A stretch of 64,000 nt of DNA, taken from NCBI GenBank assembly GCA_911728455.2, contig OU452234.1, forward strand, positions 11,184,031 through 11,248,030. Direction: 5' to 3'. The notes beneath the pieces were generated by a model. That model saw only the letters and a list, made by a program, of their open reading frames with translations, did not search any database and had not been told where the DNA came from. The position numbers and the translations under genes were made by a program. This DNA comes from Marthasterias glacialis (taxonomy: Eukaryota > Echinodermata > Asteroidea > Forcipulatida > Asteriidae). Shown here piece after piece: positions 1-13,900 of the stretch. Positions within the stretch are counted from its first letter, which is position 1, and every line of letters begins with the position of its first letter.

Positions 1-635
1 AAAGCTGAAATCAATTATTGTTAATTTCTCTCCAGCACAACAGCTCAATAACATTTTAATGAGAATTTAACAAAAAATTATTTGCGGCACATCAGCAATG
101 AGTCTATAACAAGATATCATAAATAAGAAGTCAAAGTAAAAACATTAAAAGTGTAAGAGCGACTATGTCATTGTGAAAATGAATTTGTACTACAATCAAT
201 CTGTATTTTTGGAGAAAGTTTGTCATTAGAAAAAGAACATAGATCTTGAATTTGCTAAATTATTGCACACGAAATGGACTGCTAGTGAAAACAAACCATT
301 AAAATAATATAAATACTTTGCTATATCCACATAAAAAGTGAACGAATTTTAACAATTCATTTATTTTATTTTGAATTATATGCAGATGATAAAGTGTTAT
401 TATACAAGACCAACATGCGGAAGATGTGTTCCATATTGAATGTTCATGACAGTTGGTACTGATGATCAACACACAGTACTCTGTAAGTATGGATCAAACA
501 TGGTTGTGTAAGTTTCATGAGTAAGTGAAGTTAAAAACTTGCCCAAAGCCCTTACATCGTAAACATAATTGTAATTTCAATAATCACAAAATCACTACTA
601 AACGGAAGTTTCTTTGTCAAACAAAATGTCTTCTG
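1..635. other. AT-rich left flank without recognisable gene
   Basis: Unique-looking AT-rich sequence up to the first degenerate satellite unit. Both strands are full of stops and I see no exon, RNA gene or inverted repeat. It ends where a truncated repeat unit (TAATGCAAAGGGGTGACATC) begins. Confidence 0.6.
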
Positions 636-2539
636 TAATGCAAAGGGGTGACATCATGACCCTGCCCACCTGGGACTCTACTTCACCTACCAAGTGTAAT
701 GTGCTGAAGTGAGGTGACATCATGACCCTGCCTAACTGGGACTCTACTTCACCTACCGAGTGTAATGTGCTGATGTGGGGTGACATCATGACCCTGCCCA
801 CCAGGGACACTACTTTACCTACGGAGTGTAATGTGCTGAAGTGGGGTGACATCATGACCCTACCCACCTGGGACTTTACATCACCTACTGAGTCTAGTGT
901 GCTGAAGTGGGGTGACATCATGACCCTGCTCCCTTGGGACTCTACTTCACCTACTGGGTCTAGTGTGCTGAAGTGGGGTGACATCATGACCCTGCCCACC
1001 TGGGACTCTACTTCACCTACTGAGTCTAGTGTGCTGAAGTGGGGTGACATCATGACCCTGCCCATCTTGGACTCTTATGTCACCTTCCGATGTAATGTGC
1101 TGAAGTGGGGTGACATCATGAACCTGCTCACCTGGGACTCCACTTCACCTACTGAGTCTAGTGTGCTGAAGTGGGGTGACATCATGACCCTGCTCCCCTG
1201 GGACTCTACTTCACCTACTGAGTCTAGTGTGCTGAAGTGGGGTGACATCATGACCCTGCCCACCTGGGACTCTACTTCACCTACTGAGTCTAGTGTGCTG
1301 AAGTGGGGTGACATCATGATCCTGCCTAACTGGGACTTTACTTCACCTACCAAGTGTAATGTGCTGAAGTTGGGTGACATCATGACCCTGCCCACCAGGG
1401 ACTCTACTTCACCTACTGAGTCTAGTGTGCTGAAGTGGGGTGATATCATGACCCTGCCCATCTTGGACTCTTATGTCACCTTCCGAGTGTAATGTGCTGA
1501 AGTGGGGTGACATCATGATCCTGCCTAACTGGGACTTTACTTCACCTACCAAGTGTAATGTGCTGAAGTTGGGTGACATCATGACCCTGCCCACCAGGGA
1601 CTCTACTTCACCTACTGAGTCTAGTGTGCTGAAGTGGGGTGATATCATGACCCTGCCCATCTTGGACTCTTATGTCACCTTCCGAGTGTAATGTGCTGAA
1701 GTGGGGTGACATCATGAACCTGCTCACCTGGGACTCCACTTCACCTACTGAGTCTAGTGTGCTGAAGTGGGGTGACATCATGACCCTGCTCCCCTGGGAC
1801 TGTACTTCACCTACTGAGTCTAGTGTGCTGAAGTGGGGTGACATCATGACCCTGCCTAACTGGGACTTTATTTCAACTACCAAGTGTAATGTGCTGAAGT
1901 TGGGTGACATCATGACCCTGCCCACCAGGGACTCTACTTCACCTACTGAGTCTAGTGTGCTGAAGTGGGGTGATATCATGACATCATGACCCTGCCCATC
2001 TTGGACTCTTATGTCACCTTCCGAGTGTAATGTGCTGAAGTGGGGTGACATCATGAACCTGCTCACCTGGGACTCCACTTCACCTACTGAGTCTAGTGTG
2101 CTGAAGTGGGGTGACATCATGACCCTGCCCACCTGGGACTCTACTTCACCTACTGAGTCTAGTGTGCTGAAGTGGGGTGACATCATGACCCTGCCCATCT
2201 TGGACTCTTATGTCACCTTCCGAGTGTAATGTGCTGAAGTGGGGTGATATCATGACATCATGACCCTGCCCATCTTGGACTCTTATGTCACCTTCCGAGT
2301 GTAATGTGCTGAAGTGGGGTGACATCATGAACCTGCTCACCTGGGACTCCACTTCACCTACTGAGTCTAGTGTGCTGAAGTGGGGTGACATCATGACTCT
2401 GCTCCCCTGGGACTCTACTTCACCTACCGAGTCTAATGTGCTGAAGTGGGGTGACATCATGACCCTGCTCCCCTGGGACTTTACTTCACCTACTGAGTCT
2501 AGTGTGCTGAAGTTGGGTGACATCATGACCCTGCCCACC

Positions 2540-4230
2540 TAGGACTCTACTTCACCTACCGAGTCTAATGTGCTGAAGTTGGGTGACATCATGACCCTGC
2601 CCATCTTGGACTCTTATGTCACCTACCGAGTGTAATGTGCTGAAGTGGGGTGACATCATGACCCTGCTCCCCTGAGACTCTACTTCACCTACCGAGTGTA
2701 ATGTGCTAAAGTGGGGTGACATCATGACCCTGCTCCCCTGGGACTCTTCTTCGCTTACCGAGTCTAATGTGCTGAAGTAGGGTGACATCATGACCCTGCC
2801 CACCTGGGACTCTACTTCACCTACTGCATGTAGTGTGCTGAAGTGGGTGAAATCATTACCCTGCTCACCTGGGACTCTTCTTCACCTACTGAGTCTAGTG
2901 TGCTGAATTGGGGTGACATCATGACCCTGCTGCCCTGGTACGCTACTTCACCTACCAAGTGTAATGTGCTGAAGTTGGGTGACATCATGACCCTGCTCCC
3001 CTGGGAGTGTACTTCACCTACTGAGTCTAGTGTGCTGAAGTGGGGTGACATCATGACCCTGCCCACCTGGGACTCTATGTCACCTACCGAGTGTAATGTG
3101 CTGAAGTGGGGTGACATGATGACCCTGCTCCCCTGGGACTCTACTTCACCTACTGAGTCTATTGTGCTGATGTGGGGTGACATCATGACCCTGCTCCCCT
3201 GAGACTCTACTTCACCTACCGAGTGTAATGTGCTAAAGTGGGGTGACATCATGACCCTGCTCCCCTGGGACTCTTCTTCACCTACTGAGTCTAGTGTGCT
3301 GAATTGGGGTGAAATCATGACCCTGCTCCCCTGGGACTCTATGTCACCTACCGAGTGTAATGTGCTGAAGTGGGGTGACATCATGACCCTACCCACCAGG
3401 GACTCTACTTCACCTACAGTGTCTAGTGTGCTGAAGTGTGGTGACATCATGACCCTGCCCACCTGGGACTCTACTTCACCTACCGAGTGTAATGTGCTGA
3501 AGTGGGGTGACATCATGTCCCTGCTCACCTGGGACTCTTCTTCACCTACTGAGTCTAGTGTGCTGAAGTGGGGTGACATCATGACCCTGCTCCCCTGGGA
3601 CTCAACTTCACCTACTGAGTCTACTGTGCTGAAGTGGGGTGACATCATGAAATTGCTCCTCTGGGACTGTACTTCATCTACCGAGTGTAATGTTTGAAGT
3701 GGGGTGACATCATGACCCTCCTCCCCTGGGACTCTTCTTCACCTGCTGAGTCTAATGTGCTGAAGTTGGGTTACATCTTGACCCTGCCCACCTGGGACTC
3801 TACTTTACCTACTGAGTATATTGTGCTGAAGTGGGTGAAATCATTACCCTGCTCACCTGGGACTCTTTTCACCTACTGAGTCTAGTGTGCTGAATTGGGG
3901 TGACATCATGACCCTGCTGCCCTGGTACGCTACTTCACCTACCAAGTGTAATGTGCTGAAGTTGGGTGACATCATGACCCTGCTCACCTGGGAGTGTACT
4001 TCACCTACTGAGTCTAGTGTGCTGAAGTGGGGTGACATCATGACCCTGCCCACCTGGGACTCTATGTCACCTACCGAGTGTAATGTGCTGAAGTGGGGTG
4101 ACATCATGACCCTGCTCCCCTGGGACTCTACTTCACCTACTGAGTCTATTGTGCTGAAGTGGGGTGACATCATGAACCTGCCCACCTGGGACTCTACTTC
4201 ACCTATCGAGTATAATGTGCTGAAGTGGGG
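2540..4230. repeat. Higher-order block of the 66-bp satellite (copy at about 8975-10664)
   Basis: The order of unit variants, including rare marks (the unit reading ATCTTGGACTCTTATGTCACC, a GTGCTAAAGTGG unit, a CCTGGTACGCTAC unit), recurs with the same spacing 6434 bp downstream and differs by only scattered substitutions. A further partial copy starts near 10890, 1831 bp after the second. The near identity points to recent duplication of whole kilobase segments, not unit-by-unit growth. Confidence 0.85.
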
Positions 4231-4321
4231 TGACATGATGACCCTGCTCCCCTGGGACTCTACTTCACCTACTGAGTCTATTGTGCTGAAGTGGGGTGAC
4301 ATCATGACCCTGCTCCCCTGA

Positions 4322-5800
4322 GACTCTACTTCACCTACCGAGTGTAATGTGCTAAAGTGGGGTGACATCATGACCCTGCTCCCCTGGGACTCTTCTTCAC
4401 CTACTGAGTCTAGTGTGCTGAATTGGGGTGAAATCATGACCCTGCTCCCCTGGGACTCTATGTCACCTACCGAGTGTAATGTGCTGAAGTGGGGTGACAT
4501 CATGACCCTACCCACCAGGGACTCTACTTCACCTACAGTGTCTAGTGTGCTGAAGTGTGGTGACATCATGACCCTGCCCACCTGGGACTCTACTTCACCT
4601 ACCGAGTGTAATGTGCTGAAGTGGGGTGACATCATGTCCCTGCTCACCTGGGACTCTTCTTCACCTACTGAGTCTAGTGTGCTGAAGTGGGGTGACATCA
4701 TGACCCTGCTCCCCTGGGACTCAACTTCACCTACTGAGTCTACTGTGCTGAAGTGGGGTGACATCATGAAATTGCTCCTCTGGGACTGTACTTCATCTAC
4801 CGAGTGTAATGTTTGAAGTGGGGTGACATCATGACCCTCCTCCCCTGGGACTCTTCTTCACCTGCTGAGTCTAATGTGCTGAAGTTGGGTTACATCTTGA
4901 CCCTGCCCACCTGGGACTCTACTTTACCTACTGAGTATATTGTGCTGAAGTGGGTGAAATCATTACCCTGCTCACCTGGGACTCTTTTCACCTACTGAGT
5001 CTAGTGTGCTGAATTGGGGTGACATCATGACCCTGCTGCCCTGGTACGCTACTTCACCTACCAAGTGTAATGTGCTGAAGTTGGGTGACATCATGACCCT
5101 GCTCACCTGGGAGTGTACTTCACCTACTGAGTCTAGTGTGCTGAAGTGGGGTGACATCATGACCCTGCCCACCTGGGACTCTATGTCACCTACCGAGTGT
5201 AATGTGCTGAAGTGGGGTGACATCATGACCCTGCTCCCCTGGGACTCTACTTCACCTACTGAGTCTATTGTGCTGAAGTGGGGTGACATCATGAACCTGC
5301 CCACCTGCGACTCTACTTCACCTATCGAGTATAATGTGCTGAAGTGGGGTGACATCATGACCGTGCCCACCTGGGAGTGTACTTCACCTACTGAGTCTAG
5401 TGTGCTGATGTGGGGTGACATCATGACCCTGCTCCCCTGGGACTCTTCTTCACCTGCCGAGTCTAATATGAAGAAGTGGGGTGACATCATGACCCTGCCC
5501 ACCTAGGACTCTACTTCACTTACCGAGTGTAATGTGCTGAAGTGGGGTGACATCATGACCCTACCCACCAGGGACTCTACTTCACCTACAGTGTCTAGTG
5601 TGCTGAAGTGTGGTGACATCATGACCCTGCCCACCTGGGACTCTATGTCACCTACCGAGTGTAATGTGCTGAAGTGGGGTGACATCATGACCCTGCTCCC
5701 CTGGGACTCAACTTCACTTACCGAGTCTACTGTGCTGAAGTGGGGTGACATCATGAAATTGCTCCTCTGGGACTGTACTTCATCTACCGAGTGTAATGTG
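4322..5800. repeat. Higher-order block of the 66-bp satellite (copy at about 5902-7380)
   Basis: This stretch repeats with an offset of 1580 bp, sharing the marker units CCTGGTACGCTAC, TCTAATATGAAGAAG and TTGCTCCTCTGGGACTGTAC in the same order. The part from about 4320 is itself a copy of about 3200 onward (offset 1119 bp), so blocks are nested. Confidence 0.8.
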
Positions 5801-8800
5801 TGAAGTGGGGTGACATCATGACCCTCCTCCCCTGGGACTCTTCTTCACCTGCTGAGTCTAATGTGCTGAAGTTGGGTGACATCATGACCCTGCCCACCTA
5901 GGACTCTACTTCACCTACCGAGTGTAATGTGCTAAAGTGGGGTGACATCATGACCCTGCTCCCCTGGGACTCTTCTTCACCTACTGAGTCTAGTGTGCTG
6001 AATTGGGGTGAAATCATGACCCTGCTCCCCTGGGACTCTATGTCACCTACCGAGTGTAATGTGCTGAAGTGGGGTGACATCATGACCCTACCCACCAGGG
6101 ACTCTACTTCACCTACAGTGTCTAGTGTGCTGAAGTGTGGTGACATCATGACCCTGCCCACCTGGGACTCTACTTCACCTACCGAGTGTAATGTGCTGAA
6201 GTGGGGTGACATCATGTCCCTGCTCACCTGGGACTCTTCTTCACCTACTGAGTCTAGTGTGCTGAAGTGGGGTGACATCATGACCCTGCTCCCCTGGGAC
6301 TCAACTTCACCTACTGAGTCTACTGTGCTGAAGTGGGGTGACATCATGAAATTGCTCCTCTGGGACTGTACTTCATCTACCGAGTGTAATGTTTGAAGTG
6401 GGGTGACATCATGACCCTCCTCCCCTGGGACTCTTCTTCACCTGCTGAGTCTAATGTGCTGAAGTTGGGTTACATCTTGACCCTGCCCACCTGGGACTCT
6501 ACTTTACCTACTGAGTATATTGTGCTGAAGTGGGTGAAATCATTACCCTGCTCACCTGGGACTCTTTTCACCTACTGAGTCTAGTGTGCTGAATTGGGGT
6601 GACATCATGACCCTGCTGCCCTGGTACGCTACTTCACCTACCAAGTGTAATGTGCTGAAGTTGGGTGACATCATGACCCTGCTCACCTGGGAGTGTACTT
6701 CACCTACTGAGTCTAGTGTGCTGAAGTGGGGTGACATCATGACCCTGCCCACCTGGGACTCTATGTCACCTACCGAGTGTAATGTGCTGAAGTGGGGTGA
6801 CATCATGACCCTGCTCCCCTGGGACTCTACTTCACCTACTGAGTCTATTGTGCTGAAGTGGGGTGACATCATGAACCTGCCCACCTGGGACTCTACTTCA
6901 CCTATCGAGTATAATGTGCTGAAGTGGGGTGACATCATGACCGTGCCCACCTGGGAGTGTACTTCACCTACTGAGTCTAGTGTGCTGATGTGGGGTGACA
7001 TCATGACCCTGCTCCCCTGGGACTCTTCTTCACCTGCCGAGTCTAATATGAAGAAGTGGGGTGACATCATGACCCTGCCCACCTAGGACTCTACTTCACT
7101 TACCGAGTGTAATGTGCTGAAGTGGGGTGACATCATGACCCTACCCACCAGGGACTCTACTTCACCTACAGTGTCTAGTGTGCTGAAGTGTGGTGACATC
7201 ATGACCCTGCCCACCTGGGACTCTATGTCACCTACCGAGTGTAATGTGCTGAAGTGGGGTGACATCATGACCCTGCTCCCCTGGGACTCAACTTCACTTA
7301 CCGAGTCTACTGTGCTGAAGTGGGGTGACATCATGAAATTGCTCCTCTGGGACTCTACTTCATCTACCGAGTGTAATGTGTGAAGTGGGGTGACATCATG
7401 ACCCTCCTCCCCTGGGACTCTTCTTCACCTGCTGAGTCTAATGTGCTGAAGTTGGGTGACATCATGACCCTGCCCACCTACCGAGTGTAATGTGCTGAAG
7501 TGGGTTGACATCATGACCCTGCCCACCTGGGACTCTACTTTACCTACCGAGTGTAATGTGTTGAAGTGGGGTGACATCATGTCCCTGCTCACCTGGGACT
7601 CTTCTTCACCTACTGAGTCTATTTTGCTGAATTGGGGTGACATCATGACCCTGCTCCCCTGGGACTCTATGTCACCTACCAAGTGTAATGTGCTGAAGTG
7701 GGGTGACATCATGACCCTGCTCCCCTGGGACTCTACTTCACCTACTGAGTCTACTGTGCTGAAGTGGGGTGACATCATGAAATTGCTCCTCTGGGACTGT
7801 ACTTCAACTATAGAGTGTAATGTGTAAAGTGGGGTGACATCATTACCCTTCTCCCCTGGGACTGTTCTTCACCTGCCGAGTCTAATGTGCTGAAGTTGGG
7901 TGACATCATGACCCTGCCCACCTAGGACTCTACTTCACCTACCGAGTGTAATGTGCTGAAGTGGGGTGACATCATGACCCTACCCACCAGGAACTCTACT
8001 TCACCTACCGAGTGTAATGTGTTGAAGTGGGGTGACATCATGTCCCTGCTCACCTGGGACTCTTCTTCACCTACTGAGTCTAGTGTGCTGAATTGGTGTG
8101 ACATCATGACCCTGTTCCCCTTGGACTTTATGTCACCTACCGATAGTAATGTGCTGAAGTTGGTTGACGTCATGACCCTGCCCACCAGGGACTCTACTTC
8201 ACCTACCGAGTGTAATGTGGTGAATTGGGGTGACATCATGACCCTGCCCACCTGGGACTCTACTTCACCTACCGAGTGTAATGTGGTGAATTGGGGTGAC
8301 ATCATGACCCTGCCCACCTGGGACTCTACTTCACCTACCGAGTGTAATGTGCTGAAGTGGGGTGACATCATGACCCCACCCACCAGGAACTCTACTTCAC
8401 CTACCGAGTGTAATGTGTTGAAGTGGGGTGACATCATGTCCCTGCTCACCTGGGACTCTTCTTCACCTACTGAGTCTAGTGTGCTGAATTGGTGTGACAT
8501 CATGACCCTGTTCCCCTTGGACTTTATGTCACCTACCGATAGTAATGTGCTGAAGTTGGTTGACGTCATGACCCTGCCCACCAGGGACTCTACTTCACCT
8601 ACCGAGTGTAATGTGGTGAATTGGGGTGACATCATGACCCTGCTGCCTTGGGACTCAACTTCACCTACCGAGTGTAATGTGGTGAATTGGGGTGACATCA
8701 TGACCCTGCCCACCTGGGACTCAACTTCACCTACCGAGTCTACTGTGCTGAAGTGGGGTGACATCATGACCCTGCCCACCTGGGACTCTACCTACCGAGT

Positions 8801-11800
8801 GTAATGTGATGAAGTGGGGTGACACCATGACCCTGCTCACCTGGGACTCTTCTTCACCTACTGAGTCTAGTGCGCTGAATTGGGGTGACATCATGACCCT
8901 GCTCCCGTGGGACTCTACTTTACCTACCGAGTGTAATGTGCTGAAGTGGGGTGACATCATGACCCTGCCCACCTGGGACTCTACTTCACCTACCGAGTCT
9001 AATGTGCTGAAGTTGGGTGACATCATGACCCTGCCCATCTTGGACTCTTATGTCACCTACCGAGTGTAATGTGCTGAAGTGGGGTGACATCATGACCCTG
9101 CTCCCCTGAGACTCTACTTCACCTACCGAGTGTAATGTGCTAAAGTGGGGTGACATCATGACCCTGCTCCCCTGGGACTCTTCTTCGCTTACCGAGTCTA
9201 ATGTGCTGAAGTAGGGTGACATCATGACCCTGCCCACCTGGGACTCTACTTCACCTACTGCATGTAGTGTGCTGAAGTGGGTGAAATCATTACCCTGCTC
9301 ACCTGGGACTCTTCTTCACCTACTGAGTCTAGTGTGCTGAATTGGGGTGACATCATGACCCTGCTGCCCTGGTACGCTACTTCACCTACCAAGTGTAATG
9401 TGCTGAAGTTGGGTGACATCATGACCCTGCTCCCCTGGGAGTGTACTTCACCTACTGAGTCTAGTGTGCTGAAGTGGGGTGACATCATGACCCTGCCCAC
9501 CTGGGACTCTATGTCACCTACCGAGTGTAATGTGCTGAAGTGGGGTGACATGATGACCCTGCTCCCCTGGGACTCTACTTCACCTACTGAGTCTATTGTG
9601 CTGAAGTGGGGTGACATCATGACCCTGCTCCCCTGAGACTCTACTTCACCTACCGAGTGTAATGTGCTAAAGTGGGGTGACATCATGACCCTGCTCCCCT
9701 GGGACTCTTCTTCACCTACTGAGTCTAGTGTGCTGAATTGGGGTGAAATCATGACCCTGCTCCCCTGGGACTCTATGTCACCTACCGAGTGTAATGTGCT
9801 GAAGTGGGGTGACATCATGACCCTACCCACCAGGGACTCTACTTCACCTACAGTGTCTAGTGTGCTGAAGTGTGGTGACATCATGACCCTGCCCACCTGG
9901 GACTCTACTTCACCTACCGAGTGTAATGTGCTGAAGTGGGGTGACATCATGTCCCTGCTCACCTGGGACTCTTCTTCACCTACTGAGTCTAGTGTGCTGA
10001 AGTGGGGTGACATCATGACCCTGCTCCCCTGGGACTCTACTTCACCTACTGAGTCTACTGTGCTGAAGTGGGGTGACATCATGAAATTGCTCCTCTGGGA
10101 CTGTACTTCATCTACCGAGTGTAATGTTTGAAGTGGGGTGACATCATGACCCTCCTCCCCTGGGACTCTTCTTCACCTGCTGAGTCTAATGTGCTGAAGT
10201 TGGGTTACATCTTGACCCTGCCCACCTGGGACTCTACTTTACCTACTGAGTATATTGTGCTGAAGTGGGTGAAATCATTACCCTGCTCACCTGGGACTCT
10301 TTTCACCTACTAAGTCTAGTGTGCTGAATTGGGGTGACATCATGACCCTGCTGCCCTGGTACGCTACTTCACCTACCAAGTGTAATGTGCTGAAGTTGGG
10401 TGACATCATGACCCTGCTCACCTGGGAGTGTACTTCACCTACTGAGTCTAGTGTGCTGAAGTGGGGTGACATCATGACCCTGCCCACCTGGGACTCTATG
10501 TCACCTACCGAGTGTAATGTGCTGAAGTGGGGTGACATCATGACCCTGCTCCCCTGGGACTCTACTTCACCTACTGAGTCTATTGTGCTGAAGTGGGGTG
10601 ACATCATGAACCTGCCCACCTGGGACTCTACTTCACCTATCGAGTATAATGTGCTGAAGTGGGGTGACATCATGACCGTGCCCACCTGGGAGTGTACTTC
10701 ACCTACTGAGTCTAGTGTGCTGATGTGGGGTGACATCATGACCCTGCTCCCCTGGGACTCTTCTTCACCTGCCGAGTCTAATATGAAGAAGTGGGGTGAC
10801 ATCATGACCCTGCCCACCTAGGACTCTACTTCACTTACCGAGTGTATTGTGCTGAAGTGGGGTGCCCATCTTGGACTCTTATGTCACCTACCGAGTGTAA
10901 TGTGCTGAAGTGGGGTGACATCATGACCCTGCTCCCCTGAGACTCTACTTCACCTACCGAGTGTAATGTGCTAAAGTGGGGTGACATCATGACCCTGCTC
11001 CCCTGGGACTCTTCTTCGCTTACCGAGTCTAATGTGCTGAAGTAGGGTGACATCATGACCCTGCCCACCTGGGACTCTACTTCACCTACTGCATGTAGTG
11101 TGCTGAAGTGGGTGAAATCATTACCCTGCTCACCTGGGACTCTTCTTCACCTACTGAGTCTAGTGTGCTGAATTGGGGTGACATCATGACCCTGCTGCCC
11201 TGGTACGCTACTTCACCTACCAAGTGTAATGTGCTGAAGTTGGGTGACATCATGACCCTGCTCCCCTGGGAGTGTACTTCACCTACTGAGTCTAGTGTGC
11301 TGAAGTGGGGTGACATCATGACCCTGCCCACCTGGGACTCTATGTCACCTACCGAGTGTAATGTGCTGAAGTGGGGTGACATGATGACCCTGCTCCCCTG
11401 GGACTCTACTTCACCTACTGAGTCTATTGTGCTGAAGTGGGGTGACATCATGACCCTGCTCCCCTGAGACTCTACTTCACCTACCGAGTGTAATGTGCTA
11501 AAGTGGGGTGACATCATGACCCTGCTCCCCTGGGACTCTTCTTCACCTACTGAGTCTAGTGTGCTGAAGTGGGGTGAAATCATGACCCTGCTCCCCTGGG
11601 ACTCTATGTCACCTACCGAGTGTAATGTGCTGAAGTGGGGTGACATCATGACCCTACCCACCAGGGACTCTACTTCACCTACAGTGTCTAGTGTGCTGAA
11701 GTGTGGTGACATCATGACCCTGCCCACCTGGGACTCTACTTCACCTACCGAGTGTAATGTGCTGAAGTGGGGTGACATCATGTCCCTGCTCACCTGGGAC

Positions 11801-12118
11801 TCTTCTTCACCTACTGAGTCTAGTGTGCTGAAGTGGGGTGACATCATGACCCTGCTCCCCTGGGACTCAACTTCACCTACTGAGTCTACTGTGCTGAAGT
11901 GGGGTGACATCATGAAATTGCTCCTCTGGGACTGTACTTCATCTACCGAGTGTAATGTGCTGAAGTGGGGTGACATCATGACCCTCCTCCCCTGGGACTC
12001 TTCTTCACCTGCTGAGTCTAATGTGCTGAAGTTGGGTTACATCTTGACCCTGCCCACCTGGGACTCTACTTTACCTACTGAGTATATTGTGCTGAAGTGG
12101 GTGAAATCATTACCCTGC

Positions 12119-13900
12119 TCACCTGGGACTCTTTTCACCTACTGAGTCTAGTGTGCTGAATTGGGGTGACATCATGACCCTGCTGCCCTGGTACGCTACT
12201 TCACCTACCAAGTGTAATGTGCTGAAGTTGGGTGACATCATGACCCTGCTCACCTGGGAGTGTACTTCACCTACTGAGTCTAGTGTGCTGAAGTGGGGTG
12301 ACATCATGACCCTGCCCACCTGGGACTCTATGTCACCTACCGAGTGTAATGTGCTGAAGTGGGGTGACATCATGACCCTGCTCCCCTGGGACTCTACTTC
12401 ACCTACTGAGTCTATTGTGCTGAAGTGGGGTGACATCATGAACCTGCCCACCTGGGACTCTACTTCACCTATCGAGTATAATGTGCTGAAGTGGGGTGAC
12501 ATCATGACCGTGCCCACCTGGGAGTGTACTTCACCTACTGAGTCTAGTGTGCTGATGTGGGGTGACATCATGACCCTGCTCCCCTGGGACTCTTCTTCAC
12601 CTGCCGAGTCTAATATGAAGAAGTGGGGTGACATCATGACCCTGCCCACCTAGGACTCTACTTCACTTACCGAGTGTATTGTGCTGAAGTGGGGTGACAT
12701 CATGACCCTACCCACCAGGGACTCTACTTCACCTACAGTGTCTAGTGTGCTGAAGTGTGGTGACATCATGACCCTGCCCACCTGGGACTCTATGTCACCT
12801 ACCGAGTGTAATGTGCTGAAGTGGGGTGACATCATGACCCTGCTCCCCTGGGACTCAACTTCACTTACCGAGTCTACTGTGCTGAAGTGGGGTGACATCA
12901 TGAAATTGCTCCTCTGGGACTGTACTTCATCTACCGAGTGTAATGTGTGAAGTGGGGTGACATCATGACCCTCCTCCCCTGGGACTCTTCTTCACCTGCT
13001 GAGTCTAATGTGCTGAAGTTGGGTGACTTCATGACCCTGCCCACCTAGGACTCTACTTCACCTACCGAGTGTAATGTGCTGAAGTGGGTTGACATCATGA
13101 CCCTGCCCACCTGGGACTCTACTTTACCTACCGAGTGTAATGTGTTGAAGTGGGGTGACATCATGTCCCTGCTCACCTGGGACTCTTCTTCACCTACTGA
13201 GTCTATTTTGCTGAATTGGGGTGACATCATGACCCTGCTCCCCTGGGACTCTATGTCACCTACCAAGTGTAATGTGCTGAAGTGGGGTGACATCATGACC
13301 CTGCTCCCCTGGGACTCTACTTCACCTACTGAGTCTACTGTGCTGAAGTGGGGTGACATCATGAAATTGCTCCTCTGGGACTGTACTTCAACTATAGAGT
13401 GTAATGTGTAAAGTGGGGTGACATCATTACCCTTCTCCCCTGGGACTGTTCTTCACCTGCCGAGTCTAATGTGCTGAAGTTGGGTGACATCATGACCCTG
13501 CCCACCTAGGACTCTACTTCACCTACCGAGTGTAATGTGCTGAAGTGGGGTGACATCATGACCCTACCCACCAGGAACTCTACTTCACCTACCGAGTGTA
13601 ATGTGTTGAAGTGGGGTGACATCATGTCCCTGCTCACCTGGGACTCTTCTTCACCTACTGAGTCTAGTGTGCTGAATTGGTGTGACATCATGACCCTGTT
13701 CCCCTTGGACTTTATGTCACCTACCGATAGTAATGTGCTGAAGTTGGTTGACGTCATGACCCTGCCCACCAGGGACTCTACTTCACCTACCGAGTGTAAT
13801 GTGGTGAATTGGGGTGACATCATGACCCTGCCCACCTGGGACTCTACTTCACCTACCGAGTGTAATGTGGTGAATTGGGGTGACATCATGACCCTGCCCA
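12119..13900. repeat. Higher-order block of the 66-bp satellite (copy at about 14424-16205)
   Basis: The order of variant units is repeated with an offset of 2305 bp. Shared marks include a GTTGACGTCATGACC unit, a CCTTGGACTTTATGTC unit and a short unit that reads AATGTGTAAAGTGGGG. An older related copy lies near 7425-8800. Confidence 0.8.
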